The translations under genes and the position numbers were made by a program. From Propionibacteriaceae bacterium (GTDB taxonomy: Bacteria; Actinomycetota; Actinomycetes; Propionibacteriales; Propionibacteriaceae): a DNA stretch of 5,046 nucleotides. Position 1 is the first letter of the stretch. Each line of letters begins with the position of its first letter. Under the pieces are notes generated by a model, which ran no database searches, had not been told where the DNA came from, and was given only the letters and a program-made list of their open reading frames with translations. The DNA is taken from the NCBI GenBank assembly GCA_030450535.1, contig JAKDIK010000212.1:1-5046 (forward strand). Reading direction: 5' to 3'. Below, one piece after another: positions 1-5,046 of the stretch.

Positions 1-1
1 C

Positions 2-184
2 GGGGACGCCGTCACCATGCGTGCCCGCAGCGCCGACGAGCCGTGGCGCCTCGTGCGGGTGGCGCCGATCGACCCGGCGCTGCCCTGGGCGGCGGGGCCG
101 TTCTGTGCGGCCCCGACGCGCTCGGGGCTGACCGTTCGGTTCACGGCCTGGCAACGCGGGTCGGCCGACTCTGCGCTGCACTGA
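2..184 (+). CDS. DUF1349-like protein, C-terminal fragment (5' end outside window)
   Basis: This frame is open from the window edge to the TGA at 182-184 and gives the last 60 residues of a protein that begins upstream. The pattern WRLVRVAPIDP, then a Pro-Trp, then GPFCAAPTRSGLTVRFTAW and a short tail ending in ALH resembles the end of DUF1349 proteins. These are small concanavalin-A-like beta-sandwich proteins of about 190-200 residues, sometimes annotated as 'regulation of enolase protein 1'. Their biochemical role is not established, although the fold suggests carbohydrate binding. An internal ATG at 17-19 is in this frame, but starting there would discard conserved fold, so the gene is better read as a fragment. 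The next gene starts 186 bases downstream, behind its own regulatory region, so the two are probably separate transcription units. The frame is reliable; the family call is by remembered pattern only. Confidence 0.6.
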   Translation, partial: GDAVTMRARSADEPWRLVRVAPIDPALPWAAGPFCAAPTRSGLTVRFTAWQRGSADSALH

Positions 185-261
185 CCGCGGAACCGGATCG
201 CCGCGACCCAGAGGCGCCCCGGGGGCTCGGAACCACCCCCACATCGCCTGATGCCCCCACC

Positions 262-283
262 GTTCATCCAGCCTTCACCTCGG
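262..283 (+). promoter_or_regulatory. PHO-box-like direct repeat (candidate PhoP binding site)
   Basis: Two 11-base units lie head to tail: GTTCATCCAGC at 262-272 and CTTCACCTCGG at 273-283. The PhoP direct-repeat unit described in Streptomyces is close to GTTCACCCAGC. The first unit matches it at 10 of 11 positions. The second matches at 7 of 11 and keeps the whole TTCACC core. The preceding 11 bases (251-261) match at 7 of 11 and could be a degenerate third unit. The repeat lies about 40 bases upstream of the proposed -10 box and 87 bases before the ATG of the PHP gene, a sensible position for an activator. Phosphate-starvation control of a secreted phosphoesterase is biologically coherent. 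The site was read by eye and no matrix score was computed. Confidence 0.5.
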
Positions 284-299
284 CGTCGGCGAAACGCCG
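281..299 (+). other. Small hairpin between the PHO-like box and the -10 box
   Basis: CGGCGT at 281-286 is the exact reverse complement of ACGCCG at 294-299, with a seven-base loop (CGGCGAA). Its first three bases overlap the second PHO-like unit. No T-run follows, so it does not look like an intrinsic terminator. It lies upstream of the proposed transcription start, so it could be an operator half-site pair or just a chance GC-rich palindrome. Confidence 0.25.
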
Positions 300-322
300 G
301 AGAACTTGTCGGCTGCGCTTCC

Positions 323-328
323 TAGCGT
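323..328 (+). promoter_or_regulatory. Candidate -10 box (TAGCGT) of the PHP operon
   Basis: TAGCGT fits the TAnnnT form of actinobacterial -10 elements and would place the transcription start near 334-336, leaving a leader of about 35 bases that includes the Shine-Dalgarno site. No good -35 hexamer is seen 16-18 bases upstream (around 300-306 the bases are GAGAACT). A missing -35 would suit an activator-dependent promoter, which agrees with the direct repeat further upstream. Confidence 0.35.
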
Positions 329-356
329 TGCCCGCGGCCCAACTTCGCGGACGACT

Positions 357-362
357 AGGAGG
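357..362 (+). promoter_or_regulatory. Ribosome binding site AGGAGG of the PHP gene
   Basis: A perfect AGGAGG sits eight bases before the ATG at 371. It fixes the start of the PHP gene, and so shows that the histidine-rich N-terminus is really translated. The next in-frame ATG would be residue 162, inside the catalytic domain. Confidence 0.85.
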
Positions 363-370
363 CAGTCCCC

Positions 371-2095
371 ATGAATCACCACCACCACGAGCACGTCCCC
401 GGCCATTCCCACGGTCACCATCACCATCACGACCCGATCAGCGAATCCGAGCAGATCGTCGTCAACACCGACATCCCCGACAGCGATCTCAACCCCACCC
501 AGCTCGGACGCCGCTCCTTCCTCCGCGCAGCCGGCGTCGTGGGTGCCGGGACGGTGGCTGCGGGTCTGGTGAACGTCCACGGCGTCGCCACGGCGGCCGC
601 CGAGGAGGCTGACGGTCGCAACCAGGGCCGTGGCAACAACGCCCCCAAGGTGTGGCTGGCCGGCGACCACCACATCCACACGCGCTACTCCTCCGACGGG
701 CTCTACCGCGTCGAGGACCAGGTGCAGCACGGCGCCGCCAACGGCCTCGACTGGATGGTCATCACCGACCATGGCAGCAACGAGCACGTGCGCATCGGCG
801 TCGAGAAGGTCAACCCCGAGATCGTCACCTCCCGCGACCGTCACCCCGACACCATGATCTACCAGGGCCTCGAGTGGAACATTCCGGCCGCCGAGCACGG
901 CACGGTCTTCGTCCACCCCGGTCGGCACGAGGTCTCGGTCATGAAGCGGTTCGAGGAGGGCTTCGACGGCCGCGTCCGCAACGCGACCGCCAACACCCCC
1001 GCCAACGAGGCTCTCGCCCGCGACGGCATCATGTTCCTGTCCGACTCGGTCAAGCGCAAGCAGATCGACGACGCGCTGTTCCTCGCCAACCACCCGGCTC
1101 GCAACGGCATCGACTCCCCGCACGAGGTGCGCGGCTGGCGCGACACGGACCCGAGCATCGCGGTCGGCTGGGAGGGCGCCCCGGGCCACCAGGCCGCCGG
1201 CATCTCGACCGCCCAGATGGGCCCGGGTTCCGCGCGCGGCTACTACGGCAACGCCCCCGGTTCGAACTCGTTCCCCGGCTATCCCCTGGAGTCCTACCGC
1301 ACCTGGGGCGGCTTCGACTTCTACACGGCCGCCGTCGGCGGACTCTGGGACTCGATGCTCGCCGAGGGCAAGCTCTGGGGCATCTCGGCCAACTCCGACA
1401 GCCACAGCAACTACCTCGACACCGCCGTTCGGGGCGCCGGCAGCGATTTCGCCAACGGCTTCTACAACGAGCCCGAGTACTCCGGCGTCCCGAACACCAG
1501 CGCGGGCGACTACTTCCCCGGCTTCTACAGCCGGACCAACGTCGGCGCGCAGAAGGCGTCCTACGCCAATGTCATGACCGGCCTGCGCAACAACTGCGTG
1601 TGGGTCGATCACGGGCGGCTGCTCGAGTCGCTCGACATGCGCGTGCGCGTCGGCAGGCGGGAGGCGCACCTCGGCGGCTTCCTCACCGCCAACCGCGGCG
1701 ACCGGGCCGAGCTGGTGCTCTCGATCGTGCCGGCACAATTCCCCAACTGGGCAACGTTCGTGCCGAAGCTGGCCAAGATCGACGTCATCCAGGGCCGGGT
1801 CACGGGCGCGGTGAGCGACGCCGACACCCTGCATGCACCCGAGACCCGGGTCGTCCGGACGTGGGACGTCACCGGCCGCACCGACAGGATCGAGCTCACC
1901 TACGATCTCGGGCGGGTGGAGGACACCGGCTTCTACGTGCGCCTGCGCGGCTCGGACGGCAAGCGCACCCAGGTCGGCTATCACGGTGAATCCCAGGATG
2001 CATCCGGCCCGGCGCTCGACGTGGTCGGCGACGCCGATCCGTGGCAGGACCTCTGGTTCTACACCAACGCGATCTTCGTGCTGCCTCGCCGGTGA
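371..2095 (+). CDS. Tat-exported PHP-superfamily metallohydrolase with His-rich leader
   Basis: The 574-residue product is probably a secreted phosphoesterase or related hydrolase; its substrate is unknown. Residues 1-20 contain 12 histidines. A twin-arginine motif, RRSFLR (47-52), precedes a hydrophobic stretch (about 53-72) and an Ala-Ala-Ala site at 75-77, so cleavage before Glu78 is likely. The PHP domain follows. Candidate metal ligands are His101 and His103 (DHHIHT), Asp109, Asp133-His134 (ITDHGS), Glu168 (GLEWN), His176, His241 (ANHPAR) and Asp343/His345 (NSDSH). All the expected PHP motifs are present and in order, so the enzyme should be active. Residues from about 418 to the end carry no PHP motif and look like a beta-rich C-terminal domain. 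Exported PHP proteins of this size are known in actinobacteria, and the CehA/McbA-type metallohydrolases are one related PHP group, so an ester or carbamate substrate is an alternative to a phosphoester. The gene starts at ATG behind AGGAGG and overlaps the next gene by four bases. A PHO-box-like repeat upstream suggests induction by low phosphate. Confidence 0.88.
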   Translation: MNHHHHEHVPGHSHGHHHHHDPISESEQIVVNTDIPDSDLNPTQLGRRSFLRAAGVVGAGTVAAGLVNVHGVATAAAEEADGRNQGRGNNAPKVWLAGDHHIHTRYSSDGLYRVEDQVQHGAANGLDWMVITDHGSNEHVRIGVEKVNPEIVTSRDRHPDTMIYQGLEWNIPAAEHGTVFVHPGRHEVSVMKRFEEGFDGRVRNATANTPANEALARDGIMFLSDSVKRKQIDDALFLANHPARNGIDSPHEVRGWRDTDPSIAVGWEGAPGHQAAGISTAQMGPGSARGYYGNAPGSNSFPGYPLESYRTWGGFDFYTAAVGGLWDSMLAEGKLWGISANSDSHSNYLDTAVRGAGSDFANGFYNEPEYSGVPNTSAGDYFPGFYSRTNVGAQKASYANVMTGLRNNCVWVDHGRLLESLDMRVRVGRREAHLGGFLTANRGDRAELVLSIVPAQFPNWATFVPKLAKIDVIQGRVTGAVSDADTLHAPETRVVRTWDVTGRTDRIELTYDLGRVEDTGFYVRLRGSDGKRTQVGYHGESQDASGPALDVVGDADPWQDLWFYTNAIFVLPRR

Positions 2096-2733
2096 GTTCG
2101 CTCGTCGGCGTCGACCAGGGCGTGCATGACGCCCTCGATGCCGAGCCCGCGCTCCGGGCCGCCTGCGGGCGGCTCGCCGGGCGCGGGCTCGCGCCTTCGT
2201 GGATCGTGACGCACGTCGTCTCGGACGACGGCGGCGCCCACGTCGCCTATGCCCTCGATCTGCCGGATGCCGGCGCACTCTCCGACGCCGATCTCGCGGC
2301 CCTCGTGGCCGACGCGTTCAGCCCGGACGCCCACCCCGGGGACGTCGCACCGCACGCCCACGACCACGACCTCCCGGGACCGGCGTCGGTCGTCATCAAC
2401 GACGTCGGGCTCGGGGAACCACACGGCATCACGGGCGCCCGCGCAGCGCTGGCGGCGCAGGCGTCCGGCGTCACCGGTCGGGCCGTGGTCTTTCCCGGAG
2501 TGGATGCCCTGCGGGGCACCCTGCCGGTCTCCCGGGTCACCGAGACGTCGGCCGTGGAGCAGGTGTTGTCGCTCGGTGGGCCGTTCGCCCCGGACACGCC
2601 GCTCGTCACGCGGGATCACGTGCGCCCCTACCGGCAGGGCGGCCGCTGGGTGCTCGCCGTGCAGCCGGCCATCGGGGGCGCCCTCGTCCCGTTCGAGGAT
2701 CCGGCGCCGAAGCGGTGCTGTCAGGACAAGTGA
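2092..2733 (+). CDS. Unrecognised 213-residue cytosolic protein coupled to the PHP gene
   Basis: I do not recognise this family. GTG at 2092 is chosen as start because it overlaps the PHP stop codon (GTGA), the usual sign of translational coupling, and no Shine-Dalgarno sequence is visible nearby. An in-frame GTG at 2041 would add 17 residues read out of frame from the conserved PHP end and is less likely. The protein has no signal peptide or membrane segment. Visible features are a mixed alpha/beta-looking first half with a WIVTHVVSDDG strand (37-47), a His/Asp cluster HAHDHD (88-93), a hydrophobic strand-like ASVVINDVGLGEP (98-110), and a distinctive end: RPYRQGGRWVLAVQPAIGG (178-196), then LVPFEDPAP and Cys209-Cys210 four residues from the C-terminus. 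The ordered C-terminal pattern and normal high-GC codon use argue for a real conserved gene. Coupling to a secreted enzyme suggests a helper or a step in the same pathway. A metal-handling role is possible given the His cluster and Cys pair, but this is inference. Its stop overlaps the convergent channel gene by 13 bases. Confidence 0.75.
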   Translation: MSSLVGVDQGVHDALDAEPALRAACGRLAGRGLAPSWIVTHVVSDDGGAHVAYALDLPDAGALSDADLAALVADAFSPDAHPGDVAPHAHDHDLPGPASVVINDVGLGEPHGITGARAALAAQASGVTGRAVVFPGVDALRGTLPVSRVTETSAVEQVLSLGGPFAPDTPLVTRDHVRPYRQGGRWVLAVQPAIGGALVPFEDPAPKRCCQDK

Positions 2734-4013
2734 GGTTCCTCGTCCTCGTCCGTCGGCACCTTGCGGCGTTTGCCCGTGGTGTGGCGTGGCCCCCAACCCC
2801 GGAACCAGACCCGCGCGCGCCGCGCCGGTGCCGGCTCGGCGTCCTGCTCGGGCTCGGGCTCGGGCTCGGGATCCGGCTGGGCGATCTCCTCCGCCAGGGC
2901 CCGTTGCGTGCGTTCGACGAGTTCGTCGCGCTCGTGCTCGGGCGGGGCCGCCGTGGTGTCGGGCTCGATGCGCGTCCGCGGCAGGGCGTAGGGGGCGTCG
3001 GTCTGGAGCCAGCGCACCATCTCCTCCCGGACCATCACGCGCAGGTTCCACAGGTCATCGCTGTTGGCGGCTGAGACGAGGATGCGGAGCGTCACCGTCC
3101 GGTCCTGCGTGTCGGTCACTTGGGCGTTCGCCGTCCGTCCGTCCCACAGGTCGCTGCCCTCGACCAGCCGCAGCGCCTCGGCGCGGAAGGCGGGCACGGG
3201 CACCATCCAGTCCAGATCGAAGGTGACGTCGCCGAGCTGCGACGGGTCGGTCTTCGTCCAGTTCTCGAACGAGTTGGCCGTGAAGGTCGTGGACGGGATG
3301 ACGAGACGCCGCCCGTCCCACACCCGGACCACCACGTAGCTGAGGGTGATCTCCTCGACCTTCCCGCTGGTGGCCTCGACGACCACGGTGTCGCCGACCC
3401 GCAGGGCGTCGGAGAAGGCCAGTTGAAGCCCCGCGAACAGGTTCCCGAGGCTCGACTGCGCGGCGAGACCAGCGATGATCGAGAGGATGCCGGCGGACGC
3501 GAACAGCGAAGCACCCACGGCCCGGAAGGCGTCGAATGTGAGCAACACGACGGCGAAGGCGGCCACCCACACGACGGCGATCCCGACCCGGGTCAGCAGT
3601 TGGAGCTGCGTCTGGATCCGCAGGGCCGTGCCGGGGTCGGCCCGCCGCTTCGAGCGGGCGTTCACCGAATCCTCCACGGCGCGCAGGAGGCCGGCCAGCA
3701 GGTTCGCCCCGGCCAGGATGCCGACGATGAGGACGCCGTGGGCGAGTTGCTCCTGCCACTCCCATGTGCCCCCCACCACCTGGGCTCTCGTGCCCGCCAT
3801 CAGGCCAAGCCCGATCCCCATCACGGAGAGGAAGATGCGCTGCGGCGTCCGCAGCCGGCTGCTCAGGTACGTGAAGCCGCCGCGGCGGCGCCGCAACAGC
3901 ACCGCCAGGCCCGTCAACAGCAGTGAGACCACCACGCCGATACCCAGACCGCCTGCGGCATAGAGGAACACCTGGAGAATATCTATGACGACCTGTCCGG
4001 TTTCCAAGAGCAC
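2721..4013 (-). CDS. MscS-family small-conductance mechanosensitive ion channel
   Basis: The 430-residue membrane protein should open under membrane tension to release solutes during osmotic downshock. Hydrophobic helices lie at about 12-40, 60-79, 92-110, 139-160 and 166-199; positive residues (41-44, 111-124) mark the cytoplasmic side. The last helix and its continuation (ASLFASAGILSII, then AQSSLGNLFAGLQLAF and RVGD) are the canonical MscS pore helix. The beta domain follows (VEEITLSYVVVRVWDGR, then LVIPSTTFTANSFENW), and an alpha/beta vestibule domain runs to about 350. The core is complete. It has two more helices than E. coli MscS (three). Beyond it, residues 351-430 form a charged tail with a Glu-Pro repeat (382-389), a basic aromatic stretch (398-418) and an acidic end. 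No extra C-terminal helix is seen, unlike corynebacterial MscCG. The start is GTG at 4013: an in-frame TAG lies nine bases upstream, so the gene cannot extend further. A TAnnnT box six bases before the GTG suggests a leaderless message. Confidence 0.92.
   Translation of the reverse strand: MLLETGQVVIDILQVFLYAAGGLGIGVVVSLLLTGLAVLLRRRRGGFTYLSSRLRTPQRIFLSVMGIGLGLMAGTRAQVVGGTWEWQEQLAHGVLIVGILAGANLLAGLLRAVEDSVNARSKRRADPGTALRIQTQLQLLTRVGIAVVWVAAFAVVLLTFDAFRAVGASLFASAGILSIIAGLAAQSSLGNLFAGLQLAFSDALRVGDTVVVEATSGKVEEITLSYVVVRVWDGRRLVIPSTTFTANSFENWTKTDPSQLGDVTFDLDWMVPVPAFRAEALRLVEGSDLWDGRTANAQVTDTQDRTVTLRILVSAANSDDLWNLRVMVREEMVRWLQTDAPYALPRTRIEPDTTAAPPEHERDELVERTQRALAEEIAQPDPEPEPEPEQDAEPAPARRARVWFRGWGPRHTTGKRRKVPTDEDEEPHLS
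2846..2869. repeat. Four tandem copies of GCTCGG inside the channel gene
   Basis: The hexamer GCTCGG is repeated exactly four times, followed by a near copy (GATCCGG). On the coding (reverse) strand it encodes the alternating Pro-Glu run in the cytoplasmic tail of the MscS-type channel. The unit is six bases, so gain or loss of copies would keep the reading frame and change only the tail length. Confidence 0.8.
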
Positions 4014-4019
4014 CGTGAG

Positions 4020-4025
4020 AGCCTA
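4020..4025 (-). promoter_or_regulatory. Candidate -10 box (TAGGCT) for the channel gene, leaderless
   Basis: On the reverse strand TAGGCT (TAnnnT) ends six bases before the GTG start at 4013. In actinobacteria this spacing places the transcription start at the first base of the start codon, giving an mRNA without a leader. The only purine-rich stretch before the GTG (GGGGATAGG) is weak as a Shine-Dalgarno site and coincides with this box. No convincing -35 is seen. Confidence 0.5.
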
Positions 4026-4094
4026 TCCCCGGCGGGGCGACGACCCAGCGGCCGTCGGCGATGCGGGCGGCTCCTCGCGGCGGCCGGCCTGGCA

Positions 4095-4100
4095 TAGGGT
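4095..4100 (+). promoter_or_regulatory. Candidate -10 box (TAGGGT) for mog-moaE, leaderless
   Basis: TAGGGT ends six bases before the ATG at 4107, the spacing expected when transcription begins at the A of the start codon. The only purine-rich sequence nearby (AGGGTGG, 4096-4102) is four bases from the ATG, too close for a good Shine-Dalgarno site, which favours a leaderless message. Confidence 0.55.
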
Positions 4101-4106
4101 GGCGCC

Positions 4107-4595
4107 ATGCGTGCCCTGGTGATCACCGTCTCCGATCGTTGCGCCGCGGGCGAGCGCGCGGATCGCTCCGGGCCGCTGCTCGTCACCGCGCTGACCGAGG
4201 CCGGCTACGAGGTCGACGCCGAGGTCATCCCCGACGGGGCCGAGTCCGTCGCCGCCGCCCTGGGTCGGGGGCTGGACGCCGGCGCTCGCCTCCTCATCAC
4301 CACCGGCGGCACGGGGGTCGGGCCCCGCGACCGGACGCCGGAGGGCACCCGCGGCGTCCTGTCCCGCGAACTGCCCGGCCTCGCCGAGGCGCTGCGGGCG
4401 GCGGGGGCGTCCGCCACCCCCCACGCCTGGCTGAGCCGCGGGATCGCCGGTGTCGTGGACGCGGCCGCCGACCATCCCGGTGCGCTCATCGTCAACCTTC
4501 CCGGCAGCCCGGGCGCCGCCCCCGACGGTGCCGCCGTGATCCTGCCGTTGGCCCCGCACGTTCTCGACCAACTGACCGGAGGGGACCACCGATGA
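4107..4595 (+). CDS. mog: MogA/MoaB-type molybdopterin adenylyltransferase family protein
   Basis: The 162-residue product belongs to the MogA/MoaB family, which binds molybdopterin and, in MogA-type enzymes, adenylylates it with ATP before molybdate insertion in the cytoplasm. The family signatures are present: the N-terminal strand ending in Val-Ser-Asp-Arg (8-11), the IPD turn with Asp43, the TTGGTGVGPRDRTPE loop (65-79) that includes Asp75, and NLPGSPGAA (130-138). Length is typical, and these residues correspond to those around the molybdopterin site in E. coli MogA. In Mycobacterium tuberculosis a similar gene is called mog and lies directly before moaE2, the order seen here. The start at ATG 4107 gives the expected N-terminal strand. 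The stop overlaps the moaE start (ATGA), so the two are translationally coupled. A MoaB-type role cannot be excluded from sequence alone. Confidence 0.9.
   Translation: MRALVITVSDRCAAGERADRSGPLLVTALTEAGYEVDAEVIPDGAESVAAALGRGLDAGARLLITTGGTGVGPRDRTPEGTRGVLSRELPGLAEALRAAGASATPHAWLSRGIAGVVDAAADHPGALIVNLPGSPGAAPDGAAVILPLAPHVLDQLTGGDHR
4578..4582 (+). promoter_or_regulatory. Ribosome binding site GGAGG of moaE
   Basis: GGAGG lies within the end of mog, nine bases before the ATG at 4592. It supports this ATG as the moaE start and independent initiation in addition to coupling through the ATGA overlap. Confidence 0.75.
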
Positions 4596-5029
4596 CCGGC
4601 CGCGTCGTCCTCGCCGAGGTGAGCGCCTCCGCCATCGATGTCGATCGCCTGCTCGCCCTGGTGGAGCGGCCGGACGCCGGCGCGATCAGCCTGTTCGTGG
4701 GGCGCGTCCGCGACCACGATCCGCAGGCGTCCGGCGAGGTGGTGGCGCTCGACTACACCGCCCATCCGTCCGCGACCGACCTCATCGGCAGCATCGTCAC
4801 CGAGGCACTGGCCGAGGCCGACCGGGTCGGCATGGTGACGGTCGCGGCCGTCCACCGCATCGGCCGGCTCACCGTGGGCGATGCAGCCTTCGTCGTCGCC
4901 GCAGCCGCACCCCACCGGCGTGAGGCGTTCGCGGCCTGCGAGCTCGTCGTCGAGCGCACCAAGCAGCGCCTGCCCATCTGGAAGCAGCAATTCGTCGCCG
5001 ACGGCTCCTACTCCTGGTCGGGGCTCTGA
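4592..5029 (+). CDS. moaE: Molybdopterin synthase catalytic (large) subunit MoaE
   Basis: The 145-residue product is the large subunit of molybdopterin synthase, which works with thiocarboxylated MoaD to insert two sulfurs into cyclic pyranopterin monophosphate in the cytoplasm. Family motifs appear in order: AISLFVGRVRDHD (31-43), including the conserved Arg39; LDYTAHPSA (53-61); VAAVHRIGRLTVGD (84-97); the APHR segment (106-109); and TKQRLPIWKQQ (123-133). Lys124 and Lys131 correspond to the two catalytic lysines of E. coli MoaE (Lys119 and Lys126). Length is normal and the C-terminus (SYSWSG) is complete. It begins at ATG behind GGAGG and overlaps mog by four bases. No moaD is fused to it or visible in the window, so the small subunit must be encoded elsewhere. 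The 17 bases after the stop show nothing identifiable. Confidence 0.95.
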   Translation: MTGRVVLAEVSASAIDVDRLLALVERPDAGAISLFVGRVRDHDPQASGEVVALDYTAHPSATDLIGSIVTEALAEADRVGMVTVAAVHRIGRLTVGDAAFVVAAAAPHRREAFAACELVVERTKQRLPIWKQQFVADGSYSWSGL

Positions 5030-5046
5030 ACCGGACGCCGCCACTC

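Larger units (their letters stand above)
185..370. other. Intergenic region upstream of the PHP operon
   Basis: This 186-base non-coding gap holds a PHO-box-like direct repeat (262-283), a six-base-pair hairpin (281-299), a possible -10 box (323-328) and a strong Shine-Dalgarno sequence (357-362). In the first part, a GGGGG at 221-225 could pair with CCCCC at 236-240. No T-tract follows, so I do not call a terminator for the upstream gene. An open frame runs through the gap (from 43 to 612), but its composition is that of a shadow frame. Confidence 0.6.
4014..4106. promoter_or_regulatory. Divergent promoter region between the channel gene and mog
   Basis: These 93 bases separate two divergently transcribed genes and carry a TAnnnT box at each end, each six bases from its start codon. 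A small hairpin, CCCC (4027-4030) with GGGG (4034-4037) around a GGC loop, lies just upstream of the channel-gene box. No recognisable molybdenum or osmotic regulatory motif was seen, and there is no room for a molybdenum-cofactor riboswitch of normal size. Confidence 0.55.

Noticed and set aside
216..240. GC-rich inverted repeats after the DUF1349-like gene as an intrinsic terminator
   Set aside because: The possible stem (GGGGG with CCCCC) has a ten-base loop and no T-tract follows. Short G and C runs are expected by chance at this composition.
374..430. The histidine run as an engineered purification tag
   Set aside because: The histidines are interrupted by Glu, Val, Pro, Gly and Ser, use mixed CAC and CAT codons, and precede a signal peptide that would remove them. 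The flanking DNA looks like native chromosome.
43..612. A 189-codon forward frame across the first intergenic region and the PHP start
   Set aside because: It overlaps both the DUF1349-like end and the PHP start in another frame. Its product is Arg/Pro-rich low complexity and there is no ribosome binding site.
652..1989. A 445-codon forward frame inside the PHP gene
   Set aside because: The product is Arg/Pro/His-rich with no domain, which is the typical plus-one shadow of a high-GC gene.
2041..2091. GTG at 2041 as the start of the unknown gene
   Set aside because: It would overlap the conserved end of the PHP gene by 55 bases and no Shine-Dalgarno site precedes it. GTG at 2092 makes the usual four-base stop/start overlap.
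275..2278. A 667-codon open frame on the reverse strand covering the whole PHP gene
   Set aside because: The forward strand has a clear Tat signal and all PHP motifs in the same region. The reverse product is a low-complexity Val/Gly/Ala/Arg/Asp mixture with no recognisable domain, as expected of a mirror frame in very GC-rich DNA.
3055..4095. A 346-codon reverse frame overlapping the channel gene and reaching into the divergent promoter
   Set aside because: The frame used by the channel has full MscS motifs and membrane helices. This one is Arg/Gly/Pro-rich without any domain.

Overview
The window is very GC-rich, and almost every codon ends in G or C. It contains two TAnnnT boxes placed exactly six bases before a start codon (the leaderless-mRNA arrangement common in actinobacteria), a direct repeat resembling the Streptomyces PHO box, and a mog-moaE gene pair like that of mycobacteria. 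Together these point to a chromosomal segment of a high-GC Gram-positive actinobacterium. The order or genus cannot be resolved from this sequence. No tRNA, rRNA, CRISPR array, insertion sequence or phage gene is visible.

Layout. Positions 2-184 hold the 3' end of a forward gene whose last 60 residues look like the end of a DUF1349 (concanavalin-A-like) protein. A 186-base gap follows, with a PHO-box-like direct repeat (262-283), a small hairpin and a possible -10 box. Next is a two-gene forward operon. Its first gene (371-2095) encodes a 574-residue Tat-exported PHP-superfamily metallohydrolase with a very histidine-rich cytoplasmic leader. The second (2092-2733) encodes a 213-residue cytosolic protein that I do not recognise and overlaps the first by four bases. 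The end of that operon overlaps by 13 bases the end of a convergent reverse-strand gene (4013-2721) for an MscS-type mechanosensitive channel with an acidic, proline-rich tail. A 93-base divergent promoter region separates the channel gene from a forward pair, mog (4107-4595) and moaE (4592-5029), which serve molybdenum-cofactor synthesis and overlap by four bases (ATGA).

How the genes may work together. If the PHO-box reading is right, the PHP enzyme and its unknown partner belong to a phosphate-starvation response: the enzyme is exported and may release phosphate from an external ester, while the partner stays in the cytoplasm. The enzyme carries a complete set of PHP metal-ligand candidates, its leader has 12 histidines in the first 20 residues, and the coupled partner has its own His/Asp cluster and a terminal Cys-Cys. 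This makes metal loading before Tat export a testable idea, but it is only inference. The mechanosensitive channel and the molybdopterin genes are ordinary housekeeping functions with no visible link to the PHP operon.

The PHP-plus-unknown pair is the least familiar part of the window and the best candidate for something undescribed. I do not see a clear novel defence, mobile or RNA-based system here.
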